The notes under the pieces were generated by a model, which saw only the letters and a program-made list of their open reading frames with translations, ran no database searches and was not told the DNA's origin. A stretch of 64,000 bases of DNA from assembly GCA_903858815.1 (NCBI GenBank), contig CAIOKE010000326.1, forward strand, positions 1 to 64,000, in the 5' to 3' direction. The first letter of the stretch is position 1, and each line of letters opens with the position of its first letter. The stretch comes from an uncultured Planctomycetaceae bacterium. Its GTDB lineage: Bacteria; Planctomycetota; Planctomycetia; Planctomycetales; Planctomycetaceae. The position numbers and the translations under genes are program-made. Of this stretch, positions 43,221 to 53,222 are shown piece by piece.

Positions 43221-45264
43221 GGCTGGTCTGCTGTCGGGGCGTTGCAGCGTGAGGATTTACTGTTGAGACAGCGGGCCCGGCGTCTGAGTTTTCGCTGCTG
43301 ATATGTTCTTCCTGCAGAGGCAGTCCGGGATCGGCCTGCATTTCGAACAGGAAGCGGGAGGGCAGAGAGTCTCGTCGCCGTCCCCATTTCATGCGGCTTT
43401 TGCTGCGAGTCAGTGTGAGATAGTCCATGGCGCGAGTAATCCCGACGTAAGCAAGGCGACGTTCCTCGGCGATGGCTTTTTCGGAGTCTTCTTCGATACT
43501 GCGTTTATGCGGCAGAAACCCTTCCTCCATCCCCACCAGATAGACACGAGGAAACTCAAGGCCCTTTGCTGAGTGCAGGGTCATCAACCGCACAGCGTCC
43601 TGCTGTTTTTCTTCGCCGCGATCAGATTCTTCCTCGCGATCCAGCAGGGCCATACTTTCGAGGAAGCCACTGAGCGTTGGGCGCGGGTTCTTTTCCGCGT
43701 ACAGACCGATCGAGCTGACAAACTCTTCAAGAATATTGCGTCGCACTTCTCGCTGAGTTTCCTCCTTATACTGCTTTTCAATTTCGCTTTCGTAGTTGAT
43801 TTCCTGCAGCAGTGAGCGAGTAAGGCTGGCCAGTTCTGTCGGGCGTTCATGCATCGCCGCTGCATAACGACTGAGCAGTCCGCGGAACTGGCTGAGGGCT
43901 GTGCGAGTTTTTGCAGACACGGTCCCGGCTTCTGCCATTTGTTCTGACACGTCCCAGAAGCTGGTACCGTTTTTGACGGCCGACTGCAGGATCTTCTCGG
44001 TTGAGGAATCTCCGATTCCGCGAGCGGGTATATTGATGATGCGGAGCAGGCTGACTTCGTCGCGTGGATTATCAATGGCTTTGAGGTAGGCCATCATGTC
44101 ACGGATTTCGCGGCGATCAAAAAACGACTGCCCGCCGACGAGCAGATAGGGAACCTTCCGCCGCCGCAGCTCCTGCTCAAACACACGCGGTTGTTCATTG
44201 GTGCGAAACAGAATGGCGATCTGTCTGGGGCGAATCCCCAGTTCCTGCGTCAGGTAGGAAATCTCCTGAACGACATTTTCGGCTTCTGCTGTTTCATCAT
44301 CAAAGACCTGCATGCGGACACTGGATGCAGACTGCTTGTGGGCGATCAGAGTCTTATCGTGGCGCTGTCGATTGTGGCGAACAAGTCGGTTTGCACAGGC
44401 AAGAATATCGGCGGTACAGCGATAGTTGTTTTCCAGTCGTACGGTTTTTGTTCCGGGAAAATGCCGAGCAAAGTTGATGATGTGTTCTACTTCCGCGCCG
44501 CGCCAGCCGTAGATGGACTGATCATCATCACCCACGACGCAGATATTACGATGCGGCCTGACCAGCATTTCGATCAACTGAAACTGCACGCCGTTGGTGT
44601 CCTGGTACTCGTCAATCTGTACGTGGTCATAGCGTGACTGAAACTTCTGCAGTACAGCGGGATGATCCTGCAGCAGTTTGACAGTCAGCAGCAGCAGGTC
44701 GTCAAAATCCACAGCTCCGGATGCACGGAGCTGTCGCTGGTATTTGCGGTAGGCCATGGCGGCCAGTGTGTCGTGCGGCGATTCCGTATGACTGGATGCC
44801 TGGGAGTCATCGATTCCCAGCATTTTCCAGCGACTGATACGATTGATCAGATCTCCGGGCTTGAATGCTGCATCGCCGATGCGAATGTCCCGGAGCGCTG
44901 TGCGTGCTGCGGATTCCTGATCACCGCGGTCGTAAATCACAAATTTTTTCGGGTAACCAAGTTTGTCAATATCTTCGCGCAGGACTCGCACACACCACGC
45001 GTGAAACGTGGAAACTTCGGGGCGCAGTGAGACTTTTTTCCCGATTAACCCGATCGCGCGTTCCCGCATTTCACGGGCCGCTTTGTTGGTAAAGGTGACA
45101 GACAGAATCCGATCAGCCCGAATCCCGCTGGCAATCAGGTTTGCCATGCGGTAGGTGATGACGCGAGTTTTCCCGGTACCGGCACCTGCCAGCACGAGAA
45201 GTGGTCCTCGAAGTACCGAGACAGCGTCACGTTGGGACGGATTCAGGCCTGTAAGACTGATCAT
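43180..45264 (-). CDS. UvrD/Rep/PcrA family DNA helicase
   Basis: Superfamily 1 3'-5' helicase of repair and replication, 694 residues. Motif I is AGAGTGKTRVITYR, motif Ia FTNKAAREMRER, motif II DEYQDTN, motif III GDDDQSIYGWRGA, motif IV LENNYRC, motif V LMTLHSAKGLEFPRVYLVGMEEG and motif VI EERRLAYVGITRAMDYLTL. The C-terminal 50 residues are Gln/Ser/Pro-rich, as in the PcrA tail. ATG 45264 gives ISLTGLNPSQRDAV, the usual first motif; upstream codons are Arg/Ser-rich and unsupported. It follows putA by 61 bases. UvrD, Rep and PcrA cannot be distinguished confidently by eye. Confidence 0.93.
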   Translation of the reverse strand: MISLTGLNPSQRDAVSVLRGPLLVLAGAGTGKTRVITYRMANLIASGIRADRILSVTFTNKAAREMRERAIGLIGKKVSLRPEVSTFHAWCVRVLREDIDKLGYPKKFVIYDRGDQESAARTALRDIRIGDAAFKPGDLINRISRWKMLGIDDSQASSHTESPHDTLAAMAYRKYQRQLRASGAVDFDDLLLLTVKLLQDHPAVLQKFQSRYDHVQIDEYQDTNGVQFQLIEMLVRPHRNICVVGDDDQSIYGWRGAEVEHIINFARHFPGTKTVRLENNYRCTADILACANRLVRHNRQRHDKTLIAHKQSASSVRMQVFDDETAEAENVVQEISYLTQELGIRPRQIAILFRTNEQPRVFEQELRRRKVPYLLVGGQSFFDRREIRDMMAYLKAIDNPRDEVSLLRIINIPARGIGDSSTEKILQSAVKNGTSFWDVSEQMAEAGTVSAKTRTALSQFRGLLSRYAAAMHERPTELASLTRSLLQEINYESEIEKQYKEETQREVRRNILEEFVSSIGLYAEKNPRPTLSGFLESMALLDREEESDRGEEKQQDAVRLMTLHSAKGLEFPRVYLVGMEEGFLPHKRSIEEDSEKAIAEERRLAYVGITRAMDYLTLTRSKSRMKWGRRRDSLPSRFLFEMQADPGLPLQEEHISSENSDAGPAVSTVNPHAATPRQQTSLSSQPDEYEQPPF

Positions 45265-45325
45265 GGAGAGAATGCAGGATAGTGGACGCAGTAAGGCCGA
45301 TTCCGAGCGGCCACCGAATCGGCCG

Positions 45326-48300
45326 TCAGCTGCGGTTTTCGGTCGCCGGAGCAAAGCCACGGCGCATGGTATTTTCGGATATATTGACCGGAATTACAAA
45401 CTGCAGCAGGTAATCCGGGCCTCCGGCTTTACTGCCAATCCCCGACATGCGATAGCCACCAAACGGATGTCTCTGCACGAGTGCACCAGTGATTTCGCGA
45501 TTGAGGTACAGGTTTCCGGCCTGAAGTTCGGCACGCACGCGCTTGAGGGTTACCGGGCTGCGACTGTAGACTCCGGCCGTCAGGGCGTAACGCGTTCCGT
45601 TGGCAACTGTGATGGCGTCGTCCAGGGTACGCACACGAATGATGGCCAGCACCGGACCGAACAGTTCCTGCTGAGCCAGGGGAGTGGCCGGGTCCACATT
45701 GGTGAAAATGTGAGGGCCTATGAAGCTGCCCTGACGACTGAGCGTTCCCGGGTCAACAGCCAGCAGCAACTGTCCACCGTGTTCAGGATCGATCCTGCGG
45801 ATGAATTCCTGCAGTCGTTCCCGCGATTCATTATCAATCACCGGTCCGATTTTCGTGCCGGGATCTTCAGCCGGTCCAATCTGCAGGCTCTTGACGGCTT
45901 CGATCAGTCTCTGCACGAATGGTTCGTATACTGTTTCCAGTACGATGACGCGGGAGCACGCGGAACATTTCTGCCCGGCATAACCAAAGGCACTGCGGAC
46001 CACGCCCTGAACGGCTTCGTCAAGATCAGCGTCTTCGTCGATAATGATGGCGTTTTTGCCGCCCATTTCGGCGATCACTCGGCGGACATTCTTCTGGCCG
46101 GCCAGAGTTTCTGCGGCTGCCTGGTTGATCTCAAGGCCAACGGCCTGTGAGCCTGTGAATGCAATGAGATCCACGTCAGGGTGCCGAGTCAGCACTGGTC
46201 CGACGTCCTCGCCAATACCCGGCAGGAAATTCACGACACCTGCCGGAATGCCGCAGTTGCGGACAATTTCCATCAGCTTTGCTGCTGTGACAGAGGACTG
46301 TTCGGCTGGCTTCATGATGACAGTGTTGCCGGTCACGATGGCAGCCAGAGTCATGCCTGTGAGGATAGCCAGTGGGAAATTCCATGGCGAGATCACAGCG
46401 CAGACACCGCGCGGGCGGTAGACGTAACTGTTTTCTTCTCCTGGAAAGTCGCAGCGCCGTGGTTCGGCAAGGCGCAGTGCTTCGCTGGCGTAATAGGTGC
46501 AGAAATCGATGGCTTCGGCGACATCTGCATCGGCCTCCAGCCACGGCTTGCCTGTTTCCAGAATGATCCACGCTGCCAGCTCGAAACGACGTTCCCGCAT
46601 TTCCGCAGCAATCAATCCGGCATACTCAGCACGGTTCTCCACAGGCACTCGTGACCATGGCTCAAACGCCCGCCGCGCTGCTGCAATCGCTTCAACCGTC
46701 TGATCCGGACTGGCAGATGACACCTTGCCGATGATCTCGGAGGTTTTGGAAGGATTGCGCGAAATCAGGGTTGTGCGAGTGTCACACAGCTTGCCATCGA
46801 TCACCAGCGGGTAGGCCGCGCCGAGGTGGTCACGAACCCACGCCAGCGCATCCTGCATGGCTTCGCGGACTTCCGGCCTGGAGAAATCGCTGAGCGGTTC
46901 GTTTGTAAATCCAGTCTGTGGTGGATCTACGACAGGTGGTTCGGTGGCAGCGTGGCTCGATGGCTTCATGAGCAGATTCTCGACGGAAGTACTCGCGATG
47001 TAACTCTGGCGCAAAAACGATTCATTTGAGGTGTTCTCGAGCAGCCTGCGGACGAGGTAAGCCATCCCCGGGATCAATTCGCCAAACGGCGTATAGATGC
47101 GGACACGATAGCCTCGTTTACGGAACAGGTTCGCCTGCTGATCGCCCATCCCGTACAGCATCTGAATTTCCAGACTGTTCGCAGGGATCTGCAGGTCTTC
47201 TGCCAGAGCCATAGCATGTGCGAGGCTGCGCAGGTTGTGACTGGCAAAGGCCGGTCTGAGCCATTCTCGGTTCTGCAGCAGAATCATGGTCAGACGTTCA
47301 AAGCAATCGTCAGACTGCCATTTGCGACGGTATACTGGTATCGGCCAGCCACGGTATCGGGCAACGATGTTTTCAAAGTCCCAGTAGGCTCCTTTGACAA
47401 GACGTACCGTAATGGGAGTGCCACGCTGACGAGTCCAGTCCAGCAGTTCCTGAAGATCCTGCTCGGCAGACTGCAGATAGGCCTGCACCACGATCCCACA
47501 GTCAGCGAAGTCCTGAAACTCAGGTTCCATCAGCACGCGTTGAAAGATATCGCGAGTCAGCAGGCGATAATCATTCTGCTCCATGTCGATGTTGACGAAT
47601 GCGTGATGTTCACGAGCCATCCGCAGGATTGGTCTGAGCCGTGCTGCGACACGACGAAAGGATCCCTCGGCATCCACCGGAGCAAACTGGCTGTCCAGTG
47701 CCGAAAGCTTCAGGCTGATGTTCAGGCGCGGAATGTGGCCACGGTCATCACAGTCAAGCAGGGGATCTTCGGGCCACGCATTCACCTCAGCGGCAAGACC
47801 CTCAATCAGCTGCAGATAGGCCTGTTGATAACGATCGGCATCGAGATTACTGATTGTGGCCTCACCCAGCAGATCAAGGGTGAAGGCATTACCGGCTTTG
47901 CGTAAGCCACGCACGCAGCTCAGGACTTCCGGAACGTTGCTGCCGGCGATAAACCGGCGGGCCATACGAGCCGCATTGATGCGAGCATTGTAAGCCAGTG
48001 CGCGGCTGAGAATGGCGTTCCCGGAAGACAGGTCAAGTCCAAGCCGGACGGCCATGGGCAATCGGTCGCGAACTTCGTCAAAATACTCTTCAAGATGCCG
48101 CGCAATGGAGCCGTGGTCACGCAGCATCGGCAGCACATCGACGAAGCGAAACATCTGCAGCTTGACGGCTTCGTCGCCCATGGCCCAGTTCATCAGCCGG
48201 TCTTCCCACCAGCGGGCATGAAAAACCGAAGGCGCGTAATGACTGAATTCCGTGAACAGTTCGCGGCCGATGCTTTGCGTCCGCTGCTCGAGCAAATCCT

Positions 48301-48346
48301 CAGAGCCGGCAGCGTCGGTCTTCTTTTTTGAGGATTTTTTTGCCAT
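45326..48346 (-). CDS. putA: Bifunctional proline dehydrogenase / glutamate-semialdehyde dehydrogenase
   Basis: Oxidises proline to glutamate in two steps, FAD- then NAD-dependent, 1006 residues: the short PutA type without a DNA-binding domain. The proline dehydrogenase barrel (about 70-470) contains NISLKLSAL, RLVKGAYWDFE, FASHNLRS and LYGMGDQQANLFRKRGYRVRIYTPFG with the RLLENTSNESFLR end. The aldehyde dehydrogenase domain (about 520-990) has ISPWNFPLAI, AEMGGKNAIIIDEDAD and the catalytic Cys in GQKCSACSRVIV, then HPFGGYRMSGIGSKAGG. The N-terminus is Lys/Ser-rich (MAKKSSKKKT). It is divergent from the TIM-barrel gene. Confidence 0.96.
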   Translation of the reverse strand: MAKKSSKKKTDAAGSEDLLEQRTQSIGRELFTEFSHYAPSVFHARWWEDRLMNWAMGDEAVKLQMFRFVDVLPMLRDHGSIARHLEEYFDEVRDRLPMAVRLGLDLSSGNAILSRALAYNARINAARMARRFIAGSNVPEVLSCVRGLRKAGNAFTLDLLGEATISNLDADRYQQAYLQLIEGLAAEVNAWPEDPLLDCDDRGHIPRLNISLKLSALDSQFAPVDAEGSFRRVAARLRPILRMAREHHAFVNIDMEQNDYRLLTRDIFQRVLMEPEFQDFADCGIVVQAYLQSAEQDLQELLDWTRQRGTPITVRLVKGAYWDFENIVARYRGWPIPVYRRKWQSDDCFERLTMILLQNREWLRPAFASHNLRSLAHAMALAEDLQIPANSLEIQMLYGMGDQQANLFRKRGYRVRIYTPFGELIPGMAYLVRRLLENTSNESFLRQSYIASTSVENLLMKPSSHAATEPPVVDPPQTGFTNEPLSDFSRPEVREAMQDALAWVRDHLGAAYPLVIDGKLCDTRTTLISRNPSKTSEIIGKVSSASPDQTVEAIAAARRAFEPWSRVPVENRAEYAGLIAAEMRERRFELAAWIILETGKPWLEADADVAEAIDFCTYYASEALRLAEPRRCDFPGEENSYVYRPRGVCAVISPWNFPLAILTGMTLAAIVTGNTVIMKPAEQSSVTAAKLMEIVRNCGIPAGVVNFLPGIGEDVGPVLTRHPDVDLIAFTGSQAVGLEINQAAAETLAGQKNVRRVIAEMGGKNAIIIDEDADLDEAVQGVVRSAFGYAGQKCSACSRVIVLETVYEPFVQRLIEAVKSLQIGPAEDPGTKIGPVIDNESRERLQEFIRRIDPEHGGQLLLAVDPGTLSRQGSFIGPHIFTNVDPATPLAQQELFGPVLAIIRVRTLDDAITVANGTRYALTAGVYSRSPVTLKRVRAELQAGNLYLNREITGALVQRHPFGGYRMSGIGSKAGGPDYLLQFVIPVNISENTMRRGFAPATENRS

Positions 48347-48659
48347 GTTTTGATAGATTCAGGGTTGGCTGGCTGAAGTCAGGAAGACAGGAGATCCAGG
48401 CCGACAGAGATCCGGGCCAACAGAGAGCCAGTGCTGTATCGGCCGAAGTTCCGCCGGATTGCGACGGGAATCAATCTGCATTCTATGCTGGACGGGTCAG
48501 AATGACAAAGAACGGTGCTGGTGATTCTCAGACCAGCCGACACTCCTGCTGTCAAAAAATCGGAAATCTGCGAAAAATCAGAATCCGGCCATGAAGTACC
48601 GGTGCTGAATTATGCCCTGAACGGACTACTGCTGAACTGAATTCCAAAGGAACACTGCC
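48347..48659. other. Divergent intergenic region between putA and a TIM-barrel gene
   Basis: 313 bases. It contains a two-copy 16-base tandem repeat (48393-48424) and an AT-richer patch near 48547-48590. No consensus promoter stands out. Confidence 0.5.
48393..48424 (+). repeat. Two-copy 16-base tandem repeat
   Basis: GATCCAGGCCGACAGA is followed directly by GATCCGGGCCAACAGA; 14 of 16 bases match. It lies about 45 bases upstream of putA on its coding strand. It may be a regulatory site or simple slippage. Confidence 0.6.
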
Positions 48660-49640
48660 ATGCAGAATCGCTCGACCGCCACATTCGGGATGCCATCAAT
48701 CAGCCGCCGTGCTCTCTTGTCAAAAACTCTGGCTGCCACCTGGGCTGTCGGTGGCGTTGCCGGTGTTTTGCCGGCTGCGGCCGCCCCTGCCGCGCCCACC
48801 ACCGGTACAGGACGGGTGCGATTCGCCGTCTCCACGTATTCCTTCTGGCAGTTCAATCGTGAAGACCTGAGGGATATCAGTCTGTGCCTTGATCTGGCAG
48901 CGGAATGGGGCTTTGATGGAGTTGAGATTCTGCATCGGCAGATGACTGATGAAAGCAACGCTGCCCTGCAGAAGATCAAACAGCGAGCCTTCGTGAACGG
49001 GCTGGATCTCTGTGGCTTCTCGACTCATCAGGGTTGGGTGTCGCCTGACCCCGCCGTCCGCAAAAAGAATACCGAACACACGATTCACTGCATTGAATTG
49101 TCCTACGCGCTGGGCATCCCCACGATGCGTGTCAATACAGGCCGCTGGGGAACCAGTGGCAGTTTTGATGAACTGATGAAAAACCGCGGCATCGAACCAG
49201 TGCTGACAGGATATACGGAAGAGCAGGGGTTTCAGTGGGTGATTGAAGGGTTGACAGAGTGTCTGCCGGCGGCAGAACGCTGCGGAGTGACACTGGGGCT
49301 TGAGAATCACTGGGGGCTTGGACGCACTCCTGAGGGCGTCATGAGAATCGTGAAAGCCATCAATTCACCATGGCTTAAAACGACGCTGGATACCGGCAAC
49401 TTTCTTGAGGATCCTTATGATCGACTGGAACTGATGGCTGATGATGCGGTATTGGTGCAGGCCAAAACCTATTATGGCGGTGGACTGTGGTACTCCCTTG
49501 ACCTTGATTATCGAAGGATCGCCGATTTGCTTAAGAAGCATCGTTTTGGTGGTTACGTATCGCTGGAGTTTGAGGGCAGGGAAGATCCTCGCAAAGCGAT
49601 TCCGCAGAGTCTGCAGATGCTGCGTGAAGCCTTTGCCTGA
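48660..49640 (+). CDS. Tat-exported sugar-phosphate isomerase/epimerase-like TIM-barrel protein
   Basis: 326 residues. A twin-arginine signal (ISRRALLSKTLAATWAVGGVAG) targets it outside the cytoplasm. The mature domain is the xylose-isomerase-like barrel: FAVSTYSFWQF, WGFDGVEILHRQM, ALGIPTMRVNTGRWG, GVTLGLENHWG, LKTTLDTGNFL, AKTYYGG and GGYVSLEFEGRED. Metal ligands are probably the Glu of LGLENHW, Asp of LDTGNF and Glu of LEFEG. Planctomycetes have many such exported members, thought to act on unusual sugars; the substrate is unknown. ATG 48660 opens the Tat signal. Confidence 0.88.
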   Translation: MQNRSTATFGMPSISRRALLSKTLAATWAVGGVAGVLPAAAAPAAPTTGTGRVRFAVSTYSFWQFNREDLRDISLCLDLAAEWGFDGVEILHRQMTDESNAALQKIKQRAFVNGLDLCGFSTHQGWVSPDPAVRKKNTEHTIHCIELSYALGIPTMRVNTGRWGTSGSFDELMKNRGIEPVLTGYTEEQGFQWVIEGLTECLPAAERCGVTLGLENHWGLGRTPEGVMRIVKAINSPWLKTTLDTGNFLEDPYDRLELMADDAVLVQAKTYYGGGLWYSLDLDYRRIADLLKKHRFGGYVSLEFEGREDPRKAIPQSLQMLREAFA

Positions 49641-49666
49641 AGGAATCCGACAACGTCAATCGGCGA

Positions 49667-51838
49667 TCAGGATTTCGTGGCCCCGGTTTTTCGGTCAAGC
49701 CGTCGTTTCAGCCGCAAAGAGTTGCCCACGACTGTGAGGTCGCTGAGTGCCATGGCAACGGCTGCGATCAGTGGGCCACGTTGCCCCAGCATGCCAAAGG
49801 CAGCCAGTGGAATGGCCAGGCCGTTATACACAATAGCCAGAAACAGATTCTGGCGGATCACCTGCAATGTGTCACGAGAAATCTGCAGAAAGTCAGCCAC
49901 GGCAGAAATGCGTTCGCCGGGAATAATCACGGATGCTGCTTCGAGGGCGGCGCCGGTGCCACCTCCTACGGCAATTCCCACCGGGGCTGCAGTCAGCGCG
50001 GCAGCATCATTCAGGCCATCACCAACCATCACAGCGGAGTCTGAGGCGTTCTGCAGGATGTGCAGTTTCTGCTGAGGTGAGGCGTCGGCTGTGACCTGTT
50101 CGGCTGCGATACCGGCTTCTGCTGCGATGGCAGTCGCCGCTGCCGCACGATCGCCGGACAACATGCCAACTTTGATGCCCATGGTTTTCAGTGCCTGCAC
50201 AGCAGCAGCGGCATCCGGCCGCAGGCGATCGCGGAGTTCAAGGAACGCGGCTGTGGAACCGTCGATGAGTATGCGAGCGGACGCCTGGTGATCACGTTCA
50301 ATTCGGACCCTGTGGCCAGCCACAACTCCCTCAACACCGAGGCCCGGGAATGCTGTAAAATCAAAGACGGCAGTCAACGGAATGTGTTCGTTGCGAGCAA
50401 CTGTCATCACAGCATGGGCGGCCGGATGTTCGCTCAGGGCTTCAACCGAAGCCGCCAGCCGCAGAATGTCCCGGCGATCAAAGCCAGGCAGAACCCTGAG
50501 TTCGATAACTTCCGGACGACCGACCGTCAGTGTGCCGGTCTTATCAAAAATCACTTCGGTTGAGCGACCAGCCAGTTCGAGCGCTTCCGCTGATCTGATC
50601 AGAATACCCCGCCGGCTGGCAGCTCCCGTCCCGGCCATTACCGCCATCGGAACGGCGAGCCCGAGGGCGCAGGGACAGGAAATGATCAGCACGGTGACGG
50701 CTGCAGCGATGCCCGTTCCGGCATCACCAGACAGTGTCCAGCCGAACAGAGAGCACACTGCGATCAGCAGTACAGCCGGGACAAAGACGGCTGCGATCTG
50801 ATCCGCCAGCTGCTGGATGGGTGCTCGACTGGATTGAGCCTGTTCAACAAGTCGGGCGATGCGGGAGATGGTTGTGTCGGTTCCCGGAACGGTGGCGGAG
50901 ATCAGCAGTTGTCCTGTGGTATTGACGGACCCGGCGATGACGTTGTGACCGGCTTCGCGGAGGACTGGAAGGGCCTCACCGGTGATGATGGATTCGTCAA
51001 GTTCTGATCGTCCGTCGAGGATTGTGCCGTCGATGGGAATGCGGTCACCTGGCCGAATTCGGAGCTGCTGTCCGGGGACCACAGACGCGAGGGGCACAGC
51101 GGTTTCGGTCCCATCTGCCTGCTGTAATCGTACAGTTTCGGGCTGCAGGCTGAGCAGATCGCGTACTGCTGAACCCGCTCGACTGCTGACACTGGATTCC
51201 AGCCAGTGTCCGAGGCTGACGATAGCCAGCAGTCCTGCCGCTTCACTGAACCACAGTGGCATCGAGATTTGCAGTGCGAGAATAATGGCGGAGGAGAGCC
51301 ATGCAGAGGCGGCGCCAAGAGCGATCAGTGTATCCATGTTGGCGGAGCGCTGGAGCAGGGCGCGCCATGCTGATTTCAGGAACCCCGGTCCGGCAATCAG
51401 CAGTACAGAGCCGGAACCGCCGGCCATCAGTACTGGCATCCACGTCGGATGCCAGTGCAGGGCAGTGGCGATCCAGTGCAGCACTTCCAGTGGCAGCCAG
51501 AGTGACAGTCCCAGAAGAGCGCGGCGTTTCCAGAGCCGTGTGGTCGTCTGCTGCTGTTGTTCGAGAGCAGAGCCGGCAGTGGACGACAACTCGGGTGTGG
51601 CATCAAAGCCACGACTGCGAATCCGTTGAATAATGTCGGTATCAGACAGAGAGCTGCGAACCTGTGCGATGCCCGAGATGATGCTGACGGAGGCAAACTG
51701 AACCTGCGGATCATTTGCCAGCATTTTCTGCAGTCCGGCAGCGCAGCCGGCACAGGTCATTCCGGAAACTCTGAAGGAAGCCGATGGCCCGATCGGGGAT
51801 GTGGTGTGCTGATGTTTGAGGTGCTGGTTACCCGCCAT
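49667..51838 (-). CDS. Copper-type P1B ATPase
   Basis: Membrane ATPase for monovalent copper (or silver) transport, 723 residues. The N-terminal heavy-metal domain has GMTCAGCA. After several membrane segments come the actuator (DESIITGEALPV, with TGE), the CPC membrane motif (ISCPCALGLAVP), the phosphorylation site DKTGTLTVG, the HP motif (SEHPAAHA) and the hinge MVGDGLNDAAAL. The last segment, NGLAIPLAAFG, fits CopA-type pumps. Transport direction is not decided by sequence. The upstream open frame and the N-terminal His/Gln-rich patch (NQHLKHQHTTS) suggest extra metal affinity. It lies close to the other copper genes further right. Confidence 0.93.
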   Translation of the reverse strand: MAGNQHLKHQHTTSPIGPSASFRVSGMTCAGCAAGLQKMLANDPQVQFASVSIISGIAQVRSSLSDTDIIQRIRSRGFDATPELSSTAGSALEQQQQTTTRLWKRRALLGLSLWLPLEVLHWIATALHWHPTWMPVLMAGGSGSVLLIAGPGFLKSAWRALLQRSANMDTLIALGAASAWLSSAIILALQISMPLWFSEAAGLLAIVSLGHWLESSVSSRAGSAVRDLLSLQPETVRLQQADGTETAVPLASVVPGQQLRIRPGDRIPIDGTILDGRSELDESIITGEALPVLREAGHNVIAGSVNTTGQLLISATVPGTDTTISRIARLVEQAQSSRAPIQQLADQIAAVFVPAVLLIAVCSLFGWTLSGDAGTGIAAAVTVLIISCPCALGLAVPMAVMAGTGAASRRGILIRSAEALELAGRSTEVIFDKTGTLTVGRPEVIELRVLPGFDRRDILRLAASVEALSEHPAAHAVMTVARNEHIPLTAVFDFTAFPGLGVEGVVAGHRVRIERDHQASARILIDGSTAAFLELRDRLRPDAAAAVQALKTMGIKVGMLSGDRAAAATAIAAEAGIAAEQVTADASPQQKLHILQNASDSAVMVGDGLNDAAALTAAPVGIAVGGGTGAALEAASVIIPGERISAVADFLQISRDTLQVIRQNLFLAIVYNGLAIPLAAFGMLGQRGPLIAAVAMALSDLTVVGNSLRLKRRLDRKTGATKS

Positions 51839-51967
51839 GGCCGGTGTTCCCTGTAGGATAGTCTGCGGGTGGCAGTGGAGCGACCGGCAGTCATCTGCTG
51901 ATTCTGAACAGAACAGCTGCCGCAGAGAAGTGGAGCGATGCCGACAGGACGGGATTCCCTCGAAGCA

Positions 51968-53221
51968 TTATCTGAGAACGGAAGTGGCTGGTCTGGGCAG
52001 GGCGGGTACGGGGCGCGCTGACGAGGGGACCTGATTTCCCTGGGATCGCTGAGCTGGATTGGCATTTGAAAAATCGTCTGGCTGGGGAAAACGATCCGTA
52101 ACGACAGTCGAATCGAGGGACATGGATTCGTCCGGAATTGCGGCAGCGTCCGGATTGTTCCTGCTGCGCTGAGCTTCAGCTGCAGGTGGTGGTTGTAAAA
52201 ACGCCTGCAGATCCGCGGGCAGAACCGAGGGGGTGACGACAGAGTTTCCGAGCGGGATGATGCGGGGATCGGCACAGTACTCGACGATGACTGCGTCGTC
52301 GGTGACTGCCAGCACCGGTAGTGGCAGATCCGGAATTGCAAGACTCTGATTGCGTCCAGCCCAGTAGATATCCCCGGTGCGCAGATCGACGAACCACGCG
52401 CGACGAGTCTTTCCGGTGAGTATGGACCCGGCAAAGCGACAGGCTTCGGCTGCCGTCAGCTGGTACGGAGCCGTCTCGGTTCCAGCCTCGGCCGGAGCCT
52501 GCAGTTCGGTTTCAGAAGGGGCTGTGTCAGCGATCGGCAGTTCGGGTGTGACTGGTTCTGTGACGATCGGGGGATCGGATTGAAATTCGGCAGGCACTCC
52601 GGTGAAGATATTATTGTCGGCCAGTGCGTTCTGCAGGGTGGAAGTCGGATCGGCGGGAGCGAATTCGGACGGCAGGCTATCGACAGAGGGGGCTTCCGGG
52701 AGGGCAATGGCTTCGATGCTGACGGCCAGTTGCAGTGAGTCGTCAACTCCCATGCTGACGCTGGTGATCTGCAGGCTGGTCATTCTGTGCAGCAGGTTTG
52801 CCGCAGAGAAGCGGTCGATGAAATCGCCGATGGCAGCCGCTGTACCGGTACATTCCACCGAGAACGGCAGTCGGTGTCCCAGAGCTTCATCAGGGATGGC
52901 CTGAACAGGGTTGACGGAGGGTGTCTGCAGTCCGGCGGCTTCGAGTTGCTGGACCAGCCACGCCTGATAGACGGCAGCGGCCTGACCGGGATCAGCCGGC
53001 AGGCTGGCGGTTCGCAGTGTGCGCAGCTTTTTGATGGCCTGCATCAGTCGCAGTTCTTCGAAGTTGCTGTTTTCCACTGCTGTTTTGGCCGTCTGCAGTT
53101 CCTGCTCCAGTCCGTTCAGAGGCTGGAGCAGCAGCGTACTGCAGGATTCCCAGCCGACTGCGGCCGTGAGGCAGCAGGCAGTAATGACAGCGAGGGCACG
53201 TTCGCGGGGGGTATTCAGCAT
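51968..53221 (-). CDS. Type II secretion GspM/PilO-like inner-membrane protein
   Basis: 417 residues. A single membrane segment (RALAVITACCLTAAVG, about 7-25) precedes a coiled-coil region (LEQELQTAKTAVENSNFEEL) and a ferredoxin-like domain (about 100-190, LLHRMTSLQITSVSMGV), the layout of GspM or PilO. The second half is Pro/Ala/Ser-rich and has a small domain (ACRFAGSILTGKTRRAWFVDL) that is not recognised. Position, directly after the GspL-like gene with one base between stop and start, supports the assignment more than sequence alone. Start ATG 53221 is set by the membrane segment. Confidence 0.65.
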   Translation of the reverse strand: MLNTPRERALAVITACCLTAAVGWESCSTLLLQPLNGLEQELQTAKTAVENSNFEELRLMQAIKKLRTLRTASLPADPGQAAAVYQAWLVQQLEAAGLQTPSVNPVQAIPDEALGHRLPFSVECTGTAAAIGDFIDRFSAANLLHRMTSLQITSVSMGVDDSLQLAVSIEAIALPEAPSVDSLPSEFAPADPTSTLQNALADNNIFTGVPAEFQSDPPIVTEPVTPELPIADTAPSETELQAPAEAGTETAPYQLTAAEACRFAGSILTGKTRRAWFVDLRTGDIYWAGRNQSLAIPDLPLPVLAVTDDAVIVEYCADPRIIPLGNSVVTPSVLPADLQAFLQPPPAAEAQRSRNNPDAAAIPDESMSLDSTVVTDRFPQPDDFSNANPAQRSQGNQVPSSARPVPALPRPATSVLR

Positions 53222-53222
53222 G